Below are positions 5,867-11,739 of a stretch of 12,251 bases of DNA, piece after piece; position 1 is the stretch's first letter, and each line of letters starts with the position of its first letter. The position numbers were made by a program, and so were the translations under genes. The stretch is from Chloroflexia bacterium. GTDB lineage: Bacteria; Chloroflexota; Chloroflexia; Thermomicrobiales; UBA6265. The notes under the pieces were generated by a model. The model worked only from the letters and a program-made list of their open reading frames with translations, was not told the DNA's origin and searched no databases. The stretch is from assembly GCA_013698305.1 (NCBI GenBank), contig JACCVC010000134.1:1-12251 (forward strand), in the 5' to 3' direction.

Positions 5867-7007
5867 ACGCCAGCTTGCGGTGGTGCATGCGTATGCTCTG
5901 GAGGATGCCGACCATGATCAGGCTGGTCCAGAGCGACGAGACGCCGTAGCTCACGAACGGGAGCGTGATCCCCGCTACCGGCATGAGCCCAAGGTTCATG
6001 CCGATGTTCAGAAACGATTGGAAAAAGATGGTGCCGGTCACGCTGACGGCGATGCATTGGCCGAAGTGATCGCGGGCGATCTCGGCGACCTTGAGGCAGC
6101 GCCACAGGAAGATCACCAGCGCCAGCAGGAGAGCCAGCATCCCGACGAATCCGAACATGCCGCTGACATGGGCAAAGATGAAGTCGGAGTCTCGAACGCC
6201 AAGAAGGTTGAGCTGGCTTTGGGAGCCGCCAGCCAGCCCTTCGCCAAACAGACCCCCGGCGCCGATGCTGATCTGCGCCTGGATGATCTGGAAGCCCGCG
6301 CCCAGCGGGTCGCTCTCAGGATTGTAGGAGACCTGGAACCTGACCTTCTGATAGTCCTCCAGCACGAACTGCCACGCCAACCAGACGACGATGGGCAGGC
6401 TGCCGATGATCATGAAGAGGTAGAGCATGCGGGTCTGGGCAACCAGCATCGTCGAGGCCCACAGCGCCATAAAGATCGTGGCCTGGCCAAGGTCAGGTCC
6501 GATCAGGACCAGACCCATGGGCAACGCCACGATCAACCCACCCACGATGAAGCTGGTGATCGACTTCATCTCCTCGCCCCGAGTGGAGATGAACGATGCC
6601 AACGCGAGGATGGTGGTGATCTTGGCGAACTCTGATGGTTGCACGAGGAAGCCGCCAAACTGGAACCAGTTTTGGGCATTATTGATTGTTACGCCGACAA
6701 TCTGGACCAGGATCAGTGACAGGATACCCAGGCCATAGAGCGGCCACGCAAGGGTATTGAGAAAGCGATAGTCGATTGCTGACGCGCCGAGCATCAGGGC
6801 GATGCCTACCAGCCCGAAGACAGCCTGCTGGGTGCCGCTGTTGGCGCTCAATATCGGGGGCAGCCCAACCGCGCTCCAAATCGCCGCCACGCCGAAGAAC
6901 ATGAGGAGCAACATGGTGCAGAAGAGGTACGGATCGAAATCGCGCCATCGATCCCGGGCGGTGTCTCCGGGTCGCACGGACATATGGGAGGTTGGAAATG
7001 CAATCAT
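5856..7007 (-). CDS. rodA: SEDS-family peptidoglycan glycosyltransferase, RodA-like
   Basis: The product is 383 residues from ATG 7007. An in-frame TGA 9 bases upstream bounds the start, an alternative is ATG 6983, and neither has a good ribosome site. It is a polytopic membrane protein with about ten hydrophobic helices, beginning near residue 26. SEDS enzymes polymerise lipid II into glycan strands with a partner class B PBP. Motifs seen are QNWFQFGGFLVQPSEFAK (112-129), IGPDLGQATIF (169-179), ISIGAGGLFGEGLAGGSQSQ (246-265) and SDFIFAH (274-280), where D275 matches the catalytic Asp of RodA. LPFVSYGVSSL (349-359) is also present. The spacing of GSQSQLNLLGVRDSDFIFA favours RodA (elongation) over FtsW (division). 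The usual acidic pair after DFIFA is absent: the text reads HVSGMFGFVG. No mreBCD or PBP2 gene is visible nearby. It overlaps rsmI by 11 bases tail to tail. Confidence 0.9.
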   Translation of the reverse strand: MIAFPTSHMSVRPGDTARDRWRDFDPYLFCTMLLLMFFGVAAIWSAVGLPPILSANSGTQQAVFGLVGIALMLGASAIDYRFLNTLAWPLYGLGILSLILVQIVGVTINNAQNWFQFGGFLVQPSEFAKITTILALASFISTRGEEMKSITSFIVGGLIVALPMGLVLIGPDLGQATIFMALWASTMLVAQTRMLYLFMIIGSLPIVVWLAWQFVLEDYQKVRFQVSYNPESDPLGAGFQIIQAQISIGAGGLFGEGLAGGSQSQLNLLGVRDSDFIFAHVSGMFGFVGMLALLLALVIFLWRCLKVAEIARDHFGQCIAVSVTGTIFFQSFLNIGMNLGLMPVAGITLPFVSYGVSSLWTSLIMVGILQSIRMHHRKLAFTR

Positions 7008-7114
7008 GGTCGGTCAGGGAGTGTTGGGGCGTCATGGCGCCCGGGCAAGGTCGTCGACAGGCACCATGGTAGCAGAAATCGCACCGCCTCCTTTACGAAG
7101 CGTCGTGGGTCGCG

Positions 7115-7123
7115 TGCTATCCT
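7115..7123 (+). promoter_or_regulatory. Candidate extended -10 of the DUF3090 gene
   Basis: TGCTATCCT has the TGn extension followed by TATCCT, a 4 of 6 match to the -10 consensus. No convincing -35 is present. Transcription would begin near 7130, placing the 7133-7152 hairpin at the very 5' end of the message. Confidence 0.3.
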
Positions 7124-7132
7124 AACCCTGTA

Positions 7133-7152
7133 TTGGCCCGGTTTCCGGCCAA
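7133..7152 (+). repeat. Hairpin in the 5' leader of the DUF3090 gene
   Basis: TTGGCCCGG and CCGGCCAA form an 8-pair stem with one bulged C and a TTT loop. There is no gene upstream on this strand to terminate and no T-tract follows, so a 5' stabilising or regulatory hairpin is more likely than a terminator. As DNA it could also be an operator between rodA and the DUF3090 gene. Confidence 0.4.
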
Positions 7153-7198
7153 TTAAGTCGTTGAAGCACGATCTTTTTAATGAAGTGACAGAGAGCGT

Positions 7199-7741
7199 AT
7201 GGCAGACGATCTTTTTGGTTCTCGCTCGCCGGCAGATGTCGAGCGAATTCGTGTCGAAGCACTCGGCGAGCCGGGGTCACGCCGGTTTCGGCTGATAGTG
7301 ATCGTCGCGGGCAACACGCATATTGTTTGGATGGAGAAACAGCAGTTGCAGGCCCTCGGCCTTGCGGTGGAGCAGTTGATGGAGCAGATGCCGGATCTGG
7401 GGTCGGGTATCGACGAGGCAGATTCGCCACTCGACTTCAATACAGATACCCAGGAACAGTTTCGGGTGGGCCGCATCGAGCTCGGCTACGACGTGTCCAG
7501 CGACCGGGTGGTGATCAGCACCTTCGACCTGGAGCAGGATGACGAGGAGGAAACCGCCCGCCTGATGATCCGGCTAACCCGTCGCCAGAGCGCCGAGTTG
7601 AGTACGGACGCGGCGCTCGTGGTGTCGGCGGGCAGGCCCTTTTGCCCAATGTGCGGCAACCCCATCTCGTCGGAAGGGCACGCGTGCCCACAGCAGAATG
7701 GGCACCTTCCGATTTCGCTGGAGGACAGCGATTCGATCTAG
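7199..7741 (+). CDS. DUF3090 family protein with C-terminal zinc ribbon
   Basis: The product is 180 residues from ATG 7199; only a weak GAGAG-type ribosome site precedes it. The N-terminal two thirds match the DUF3090 pattern seen in Actinobacteria and Chloroflexota: EALGEPGSRRFRL (20-32), HIVWMEKQQLQALG (41-54), FRVGRIELGYD (88-98), and ARLMIRLTRRQSAEL (120-134). The end is a zinc-ribbon-like cluster: C149-x2-C152 and H161-x-C163 in CPMCGNPISSEGHACPQQNG. The biochemical role of the family is unknown. In Actinobacteria it is often found beside a histidine-phosphatase gene and a SCO1664-type gene; neither is visible here, although the gene could be part of such a set elsewhere in the genome. 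It ends 37 bases before the -35 of the ilv promoter, so it is probably transcribed alone. Confidence 0.82.
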   Translation: MADDLFGSRSPADVERIRVEALGEPGSRRFRLIVIVAGNTHIVWMEKQQLQALGLAVEQLMEQMPDLGSGIDEADSPLDFNTDTQEQFRVGRIELGYDVSSDRVVISTFDLEQDDEEETARLMIRLTRRQSAELSTDAALVVSAGRPFCPMCGNPISSEGHACPQQNGHLPISLEDSDSI

Positions 7742-7778
7742 CTAGCTGCCTTCAATGAATCAAACGATCGTGTAACAG

Positions 7779-7807
7779 TTGACAATCTCACGGCTTCCAC
7801 GTACCAT
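7779..7807 (+). promoter_or_regulatory. Promoter of the ilvBNC-leuA operon
   Basis: TTGACA (7779-7784, perfect -35), 17-base spacer, TACCAT (7802-7807, 4 of 6). This is the best sigma-70-type promoter in the window. Transcription would start about 7813-7815, giving a leader of roughly 420 bases before ilvB, which contains the attenuator. Confidence 0.7.
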
Positions 7808-7816
7808 CATTGACAG

Positions 7817-7834
7817 TGGCGACAGGTGTCGCCA
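7817..7834 (+). repeat. 5'-terminal hairpin of the ilv leader RNA
   Basis: TGGCGAC (7817-7823) and GTCGCCA (7828-7834) form a perfect 7-pair stem with loop AGGT. It begins a few bases after the predicted transcription start, so it could protect the 5' end of the mRNA. It lies upstream of the leader peptide and does not appear to pair with the attenuator segments. Confidence 0.5.
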
Positions 7835-7874
7835 ACCCTGACCTGCTGGTCGATCGATCGAAGGGCACAGCACG

Positions 7875-7958
7875 ATGGCTGTTCGCCGGATTGCCGATAT
7901 TGTACTCGTACTTATTTCGATCCCGGTAGGGATCATTTGGTGTGCGGGAGGACAGTAA
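7875..7958 (+). CDS. ilv operon leader peptide (27 residues, Ile/Val/Leu-rich)
   Basis: ATG 7875 to TAA 7958, with AAGGG 9 bases upstream (7861-7865). The core of the peptide, residues 6-21, reads IADIVLVLISIPVGII. In total 6 Ile, 4 Val and 2 Leu make up 12 of 27 residues, including the runs Ile-Val-Leu-Val-Leu-Ile at codons 9-14 and Ile-Ile at 20-21. This composition, its place between the operon promoter and an intrinsic terminator, and the overlap of its last codons with the antiterminator strand identify it as an attenuation control peptide. Its product probably has no function beyond sensing: ribosomes stall when charged Ile-, Val- or Leu-tRNA is scarce. A hydrophobic membrane peptide is the alternative reading. 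Confidence 0.82.
   Translation: MAVRRIADIVLVLISIPVGIIWCAGGQ
7919..7949 (+). promoter_or_regulatory. Pause or protector hairpin region (strands 1 and 2) of the ilv attenuator
   Basis: TCCCG (7921-7925) can pair with CGGGA (7945-7949), hiding the strand needed for the antiterminator when the leader is not translated. A competing perfect local hairpin, GATCCC (7919-7924) with GGGATC (7929-7934), lies inside codons 15-20 of the leader peptide. The short stems make this the least certain part of the attenuator. Confidence 0.45.
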
Positions 7959-8000
7959 GCCGGCAGGCAAAAGCAGAACGAAACGAACGATTGGCCTCCC
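7946..8000 (+). promoter_or_regulatory. Antiterminator (strands 2 and 3) of the ilv attenuator
   Basis: GGGAGGACAGT (7946-7956) pairs with ATTGGCCTCCC (7990-8000): ten pairs, including one G-U, with a single A-G mismatch. The 3' strand is the same CCTCCC that forms the 5' arm of the terminator, so the two structures exclude each other. The 5' strand covers codons 24-27 and the stop of the leader peptide. A ribosome that reaches the stop masks it, while a ribosome stalled at codons 9-16 leaves it free. Confidence 0.7.
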
Positions 8001-8023
8001 CACCTGATACGGGAGGCTTTTTT
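7994..8023 (+). terminator. Intrinsic terminator of the ilv attenuator
   Basis: GCCTCCC (7994-8000), a 10-base loop, GGGAGGC (8011-8017), then six T residues (8018-8023). The 7-pair GC-rich stem with an immediate T-tract is a textbook Rho-independent terminator. It lies after the leader peptide and about 210 bases before ilvB, so its role is premature termination rather than ending a gene. Confidence 0.88.
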
Positions 8024-8024
8024 G

Positions 8025-8156
8025 ATGCTCCTGACCAATGGCGCGAAGGATGCAGCCGACGGTCTCCCTCCCTCCAATGACGAAAACGGGGAGTCCGCCA
8101 CGGATCGCCAATCTCGACAGATGTTGATCCACCGGGACACAGGCGATGCCGCCTGA
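8025..8156 (+). CDS. Possible small leader ORF of 43 residues, uncertain
   Basis: ATG 8025 lies 8 bases after GGGAGG (8011-8016), the 3' arm of the attenuator terminator, which would act as a strong ribosome site only when the terminator is not folded. The frame runs to TGA at 8154-8156. The product is hydrophilic (it starts MLLTNGAKDAADGLPPSNDE) with no recognisable family. It may be a chance frame in an otherwise untranslated leader; the good ribosome site is the only positive evidence. Confidence 0.25.
   Translation: MLLTNGAKDAADGLPPSNDENGESATDRQSRQMLIHRDTGDAA
8140..8155 (+). repeat. Small hairpin enclosing the upstream ATG of ilvB
   Basis: CAGGCG (8140-8145) and CGCCTG (8150-8155) form a 6-pair stem, with the ATG at 8146 in its 4-base loop. 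This argues against 8146 as the ilvB start. It may be incidental. Confidence 0.35.
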
Positions 8157-8221
8157 GAACCGGATCAAGCAACCAGGTCGCGTACGAGAATTCGGATTTC
8201 CCGGAGCCTCGAAACGGAAAC

Positions 8222-8225
8222 GGAG
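8222..8225 (+). promoter_or_regulatory. Ribosome binding site that sets the ilvB start
   Basis: GGAG 7 bases before ATG 8233. The longer reading from ATG 8146 has no comparable site and adds 29 Arg/Lys-rich residues outside the enzyme fold. Confidence 0.6.
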
Positions 8226-8232
8226 CAATTGG

Positions 8233-10005
8233 ATGGCGGCGAACTCGATAGCAGTTTCCCCAACGGCAATCCTTGAAGAAGCCGACCATGGTCAGGCGGC
8301 AGCGCCGGAGATTCTCTCTGGTGCAGCGATCACCTGCCGCAGCCTGGAGGAGGAAGGCGTTCGAACCGTCTTCGGCTATCCAGGCGGAGCAGTGATCCCG
8401 CTGTACGACGCGATCCCGTCATCGAGCCTGCACCATGTATTGGTTCGGTTCGAGCAATGGGCCGGGCTGGCGGCGGACGCCTACGCCCGTGCTACCGGCG
8501 AAGTCGGAGTGTGCATCGCCACCTCCGGTCCGGGCGCGACCAACCTGGTGACGGCGCTGGCGAACGCCCAGCTGGACTCGATTCCCATGGTCGCGATCAC
8601 CGGGCAGGTTGGGCAGGCTCTGATCGGTCGGGACGGGTTCCAGGAGGTCGACATCACCGGCGTGTCATTGCCGGTGACAAAGCACAACTACCTTGTGCAG
8701 CGAGCCGAGGACATCGCCCCGACGATCAAGGAGGCGTTCTACCTGGCGCGTTCCGGTCGACCCGGACCGGTACTGGTCGACATTCCCAAGAACGTCTTCA
8801 TCTCCAAGGTTCCGTATATCTATCCCTCGAAGACCGGTCGCAAGAGCTACCAGCCCACAACGAAGCCCAACATCAGGCAGGTACGGCTGGCGGCCGAAGA
8901 GATCCGGCATTCGAAGAAGCCGCTGATCATGGCCGGGCACGGCATCATCCTGAGCGGCGCTGGTCCTGAGTTTCAGCAGTTCGCGGAGAGGACCGGGATA
9001 CCGGTGATCTACACGCTGCTGGGCCTCGGCTCGATGTCCGAATTGCATCCCCAGTCACTTGGCATGATGGGCATGCATGGTCATCGTCATGTCAATCGGG
9101 CGCTGGAAGAATGTGACCTGCTGATCAACATCGGCGCGCGGTTCGACGACCGCGCGACGGGGCGGCTGAGCGGATTCGCGCCGAACGCGCGGGTAGTCCA
9201 TGTCGACATCGACCCGGCTGAGATCGGCAAGAACGTGAAGACGCACGTGCCGGTCGTCGGTGATGCCCGTGAGGCGTTGACCATGTTGATCGAGGAGGTC
9301 GACTTCGGCGATCACAAGGCGTGGCTGGACTGGATCGACGGGCAGCGGAACCGGGTGCTGGAAGCGGCACTCGAGGATCGCCCGGAGTGGCCGGAACCGT
9401 ACGCCATCATCAGGGGCATCGCGGAGGCGACTGACAACGAAGCGATCTTGACGACCGATGTCGGGCAGCATCAGATGTGGGCGGCACAGCAATTCGGGTT
9501 CAAGTATGGCGACCGCTGGATCACCTCGGGCGGTCTCGGCACGATGGGCTATGGATTGCCATCGGCGATCGGCGCGAAGATGGGCCGCCCGGATCTCGAG
9601 GTCTGGTCGATAGTCGGTGACGGTGGCTTCCAGATGTCGTTCAGTGAGCTGGCGACCGCCGTTCAGGAAAACCTCGATATCAACATCGCGATCATCAACA
9701 ACGGCTATCTCGGGATGGTGCGGCAATGGCAGGACCTGTTCCACAACCACAATTATTCAGAGGTGCGGATCAGCGCTCCCGACTTCGTGCAGCTGGCTGA
9801 GGCGTTCGGCGCGACCGGCATTCGGGTCACGAGCGATGAGGACATCATGCCGGCGATCCAGCGAGCGCGTTCGATCAAGGGGCCGGTGGTGATCGACTTC
9901 GTCGTCGAGCCTGAGGCGAATGTCTATCCCATCGTTCCGCCTGGCGCCAGCAACTCCGAGATGATGCACGACCCGCAGTGGTCTCCCGATGAGGAGGATG
10001 TCTAG
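8233..10005 (+). CDS. ilvB: Acetolactate synthase (acetohydroxyacid synthase), large catalytic subunit
   Basis: The product is 590 residues from ATG 8233; an upstream in-frame ATG at 8146 is less likely. The enzyme condenses two pyruvates to 2-acetolactate, or pyruvate with 2-ketobutyrate to 2-aceto-2-hydroxybutyrate, the first shared step of Val, Leu and Ile synthesis, using thiamine diphosphate, Mg and FAD. The PYR domain (about 28-195) has FGYPGGAVIPLYDA (47-60), catalytic Glu74 in RFEQWAGLAAD, TSGPGATN (97-104) and KHNYLV (150-155). The central FAD domain (about 215-360) has NIGARFDDR (299-307). The PP domain has the ThDP motif GDGGFQ (462-467) ending in INN (488-490), then YLGMVRQW with W499. 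The usual His before the catalytic Glu is Phe73, and the next residues are Trp-Ala-Gly rather than the common small ones. It is first in an operon with ilvN 2 bases downstream and is controlled by the upstream attenuator. Confidence 0.95.
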   Translation: MAANSIAVSPTAILEEADHGQAAAPEILSGAAITCRSLEEEGVRTVFGYPGGAVIPLYDAIPSSSLHHVLVRFEQWAGLAADAYARATGEVGVCIATSGPGATNLVTALANAQLDSIPMVAITGQVGQALIGRDGFQEVDITGVSLPVTKHNYLVQRAEDIAPTIKEAFYLARSGRPGPVLVDIPKNVFISKVPYIYPSKTGRKSYQPTTKPNIRQVRLAAEEIRHSKKPLIMAGHGIILSGAGPEFQQFAERTGIPVIYTLLGLGSMSELHPQSLGMMGMHGHRHVNRALEECDLLINIGARFDDRATGRLSGFAPNARVVHVDIDPAEIGKNVKTHVPVVGDAREALTMLIEEVDFGDHKAWLDWIDGQRNRVLEAALEDRPEWPEPYAIIRGIAEATDNEAILTTDVGQHQMWAAQQFGFKYGDRWITSGGLGTMGYGLPSAIGAKMGRPDLEVWSIVGDGGFQMSFSELATAVQENLDINIAIINNGYLGMVRQWQDLFHNHNYSEVRISAPDFVQLAEAFGATGIRVTSDEDIMPAIQRARSIKGPVVIDFVVEPEANVYPIVPPGASNSEMMHDPQWSPDEEDV

Positions 10006-10007
10006 CC

Positions 10008-10550
10008 ATGGAACACGCTCATACGCTGGTGGTGCTGGTCGAGGATCAGCCGGGTGTGCTCAATCGCGTGGTGTCGTTGCTGAGGCGGCGGTCATTCAAT
10101 ATCGACTCGATCACGGTCGGCCACTCGGAGCAGCCGGGGATGTCGCGGATGACGCTGGTTGTTCGCGGCGAAGATGCCGATGTCGAGCAGGCTGGCAAAC
10201 AGCTCTACAAGCTGCTGGAGGTAATGAAGGTCACCGATCTTTCAGAAGGCGAGGCGATCACCCGCGAGATAGTGATGGTCAAGGTCGCCGCCAAGGGACA
10301 GTCGCGGTCGGAGATTTTGCAGATCGCGCAGGTGTACAACGCCCGCGTGCTGGACGTGACGCCGTCGACGCTGATGATCGAGGCTACCGGTGACGAGGCG
10401 CAGATCGACTCGTTCCTGACCATGATGCGGGTGTTCGGCATTCGTGAGATGGTGCGCAGCGGCAAGATCGCCATGTCGCGGACGTCTGGCACGTCGCGGC
10501 AAGGAAAGGCCGATGCGCCGAGCAATGGCGTATACGCGGCGGCTGATTGA
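10008..10550 (+). CDS. ilvN: Acetolactate synthase, small regulatory subunit
   Basis: The product is 180 residues from ATG 10008, 2 bases after the ilvB stop, with GGAGG about 10 bases upstream inside ilvB, so translation is probably coupled. It binds IlvB, raises its activity and carries feedback inhibition by valine. The N-terminal ACT domain (about 5-80) shows HTLVVLVEDQPGVLNRV (5-21) and SFNIDSITVG (29-38), the region that forms the valine site in characterised IlvH/IlvN proteins. The second domain (about 85-160) has REIVMVKVAAKGQSRSEI and FGIREMVRSGKIAM, normal for the longer (IlvH/Corynebacterium-like) form. The last 20 or so residues are low in complexity. The symbol ilvH is equally used for this family. 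Confidence 0.94.
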   Translation: MEHAHTLVVLVEDQPGVLNRVVSLLRRRSFNIDSITVGHSEQPGMSRMTLVVRGEDADVEQAGKQLYKLLEVMKVTDLSEGEAITREIVMVKVAAKGQSRSEILQIAQVYNARVLDVTPSTLMIEATGDEAQIDSFLTMMRVFGIREMVRSGKIAMSRTSGTSRQGKADAPSNGVYAAAD

Positions 10551-10560
10551 GGCAACAATG

Positions 10561-10592
10561 GAACCGGGAGGTTATCAATAGCCTCCCGGTTC
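10561..10592 (+). repeat. Hairpin 1 between ilvN and ilvC
   Basis: GAACCGGGAGG (10561-10571) and CCTCCCGGTTC (10582-10592) form a perfect 11-pair stem with a 10-base loop, starting 11 bases after the ilvN stop. No T-tract follows, so it is not a classical terminator. An mRNA-stability or processing element is likely. Confidence 0.65.
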
Positions 10593-10604
10593 GATGATTG
10601 GGTG

Positions 10605-10625
10605 GGGTCGACATAGAGTCGACCC
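10605..10625 (+). repeat. Hairpin 2 between ilvN and ilvC
   Basis: GGGTCGAC (10605-10612) and GTCGACCC (10618-10625) form a perfect 8-pair stem with loop ATAGA. It follows hairpin 1 after 12 bases and has no T-tract. Confidence 0.6.
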
Positions 10626-10629
10626 GTAC

Positions 10630-10642
10630 GGCGCAAGGCGCC
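10630..10642 (+). repeat. Hairpin 3 between ilvN and ilvC
   Basis: GGCGC (10630-10634) and GCGCC (10638-10642) form a 5-pair stem with loop AAG, ending just before the ilvC ribosome site. It could limit ribosome access or stop structures upstream from invading the site. Confidence 0.4.
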
Positions 10643-10643
10643 C

Positions 10644-10650
10644 GAGGAGG
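10644..10650 (+). promoter_or_regulatory. Strong ribosome binding site of ilvC
   Basis: GAGGAGG, 8 bases before the GTG start at 10659. It supports the GTG start and lies immediately after three tandem hairpins. Confidence 0.7.
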
Positions 10651-10658
10651 ATCAGACA

Positions 10659-11702
10659 GTGCCGGCGACGATTTACTACGAGAATGACGCAACCCTCGCT
10701 CCGCTACAGGACAAGGTCATCGCGGTGATCGGGTATGGGTCACAGGGACGGGCACATTCGCTCAATCTGCGTGACTCGGGCCTGAGCGTTGTGGTCGGGC
10801 TGCACGATGGCAGCAAGAGCAAGGCGAAGGCGGAGGCGGATGGACTTCGGGTGGAATCGGTAGCGGACGCGGTCAAAGCCGCTGACGTGGTCATGGTTTT
10901 GGTGCCGGATCATTCCCAGAAGTCCGTGTATGAGAAATCGATCAAGGACAATCTCAAGCTTGGTGACACTCTGATGTTCGCCCATGGCTTCAACATTCAC
11001 TTTGGGCAGATCGAACCTCTTGATGGCATTGACGTGTCCATGATCGCCCCGAAAGCGCCAGGGACGCGGGTGCGCGAGCTGTATGAAGAAGGCATCGGCG
11101 TCCCGGCGCTGGTTGCCGTGCATCAGGACGCGTCCGGCAACGCGAAAGAGCAGGCGCTGTCGTACGCGCGTGGGCTGGGATCACTGAGCGCTGGAGTGCT
11201 GGAGACCACATTCAAGGAAGAGACCGAAACCGACCTGTTCGGCGAGCAGGCGGTGCTGTGTGGTGGCGTCGCGGCGCTAATTCAGACCGGGTTCGAGACA
11301 TTGACCGAGGCTGGCTATCAGCCGGAAAGCGCATACTTCGAGGTGCTGCACGAGCTCAAGCTGATCGTGGACCTGATCTACGAGGGTGGTCTCACCCACA
11401 TGCGCGAGGTTGTCTCCGATACCGCCGAGTACGGTGATTACTACGCCGGTCCGAAGGTGATCAATGCCGACACCAAGCTGGCGATGAAGGCGTTGCTTGG
11501 CAAGATTCAGGACGGCTCGTTCGCGCGGGAATGGATCGCGGAGAACGAAGCTGGCCGCGAGAAGTTCCTGGCGATGCGGCAGGCCGGAACCGACCACGAT
11601 GTCGAGCGGGTCGGCAAGGACCTCCGCGCGATGATGCCGTGGCTCAAGACGGGCAAGGCGGCGCGAGAAGACGCGAAGGCGGCGATGACGTCGGGCAATT
11701 AA
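10659..11702 (+). CDS. ilvC: Ketol-acid reductoisomerase (class I, NADP-dependent)
   Basis: The product is 347 residues from GTG 10659, the normal length for class I enzymes. It catalyses the Mg-dependent alkyl shift and NAD(P)H reduction of 2-acetolactate or 2-aceto-2-hydroxybutyrate, the products of IlvBN. The N-terminal Rossmann domain (about 14-180) has IGYGSQGRAHSLNLRDSG (24-41) and the cofactor-specificity loop VGLHDGSKSKAK (46-57). FAHGFNIHF (107-115) carries the catalytic His109, and MIAPKAPG is at 128-135. The C-terminal knotted domain has the metal ligands D192 and E196 in TDLFGEQAVLCGG, and E228 and E232 in FEVLHELK. It is separated from ilvN by 108 bases with three hairpins but has no promoter of its own that I can see. 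It is followed by leuA after 37 bases. Confidence 0.96.
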   Translation: MPATIYYENDATLAPLQDKVIAVIGYGSQGRAHSLNLRDSGLSVVVGLHDGSKSKAKAEADGLRVESVADAVKAADVVMVLVPDHSQKSVYEKSIKDNLKLGDTLMFAHGFNIHFGQIEPLDGIDVSMIAPKAPGTRVRELYEEGIGVPALVAVHQDASGNAKEQALSYARGLGSLSAGVLETTFKEETETDLFGEQAVLCGGVAALIQTGFETLTEAGYQPESAYFEVLHELKLIVDLIYEGGLTHMREVVSDTAEYGDYYAGPKVINADTKLAMKALLGKIQDGSFAREWIAENEAGREKFLAMRQAGTDHDVERVGKDLRAMMPWLKTGKAAREDAKAAMTSGN

Positions 11703-11739
11703 TCATAGGGATGGCCATTCGGTCGGAAGGACAGCAATC

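Noticed and set aside
5835..6635. 266-codon plus-strand frame inside rodA
   Set aside because: Charged, repetitive His/Asp/Arg composition typical of the antisense of a membrane protein gene.
7850..7861. Palindrome TCGATCGATCGA in the ilv leader
   Set aside because: It is a simple tandem of GATC/CGAT words just before the leader-peptide ribosome site. Without other copies there is no reason to call it an operator.
8146..8232. ilvB start at ATG 8146
   Set aside because: No ribosome site, the ATG lies in a hairpin loop, and the added Arg/Lys-rich residues fall outside the AHAS fold. It cannot be fully excluded.
7742..8232. T-box riboswitch in the ilv leader
   Set aside because: No specifier-loop stem or T-box sequence with a TGGN bulge was seen; the leader peptide and alternative hairpins explain the terminator better.
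7760..8289. Several minus-strand open frames across the ilv leader
   Set aside because: They show no family motifs and overlap each other, and they run opposite to a leader with a promoter, control peptide and terminator.
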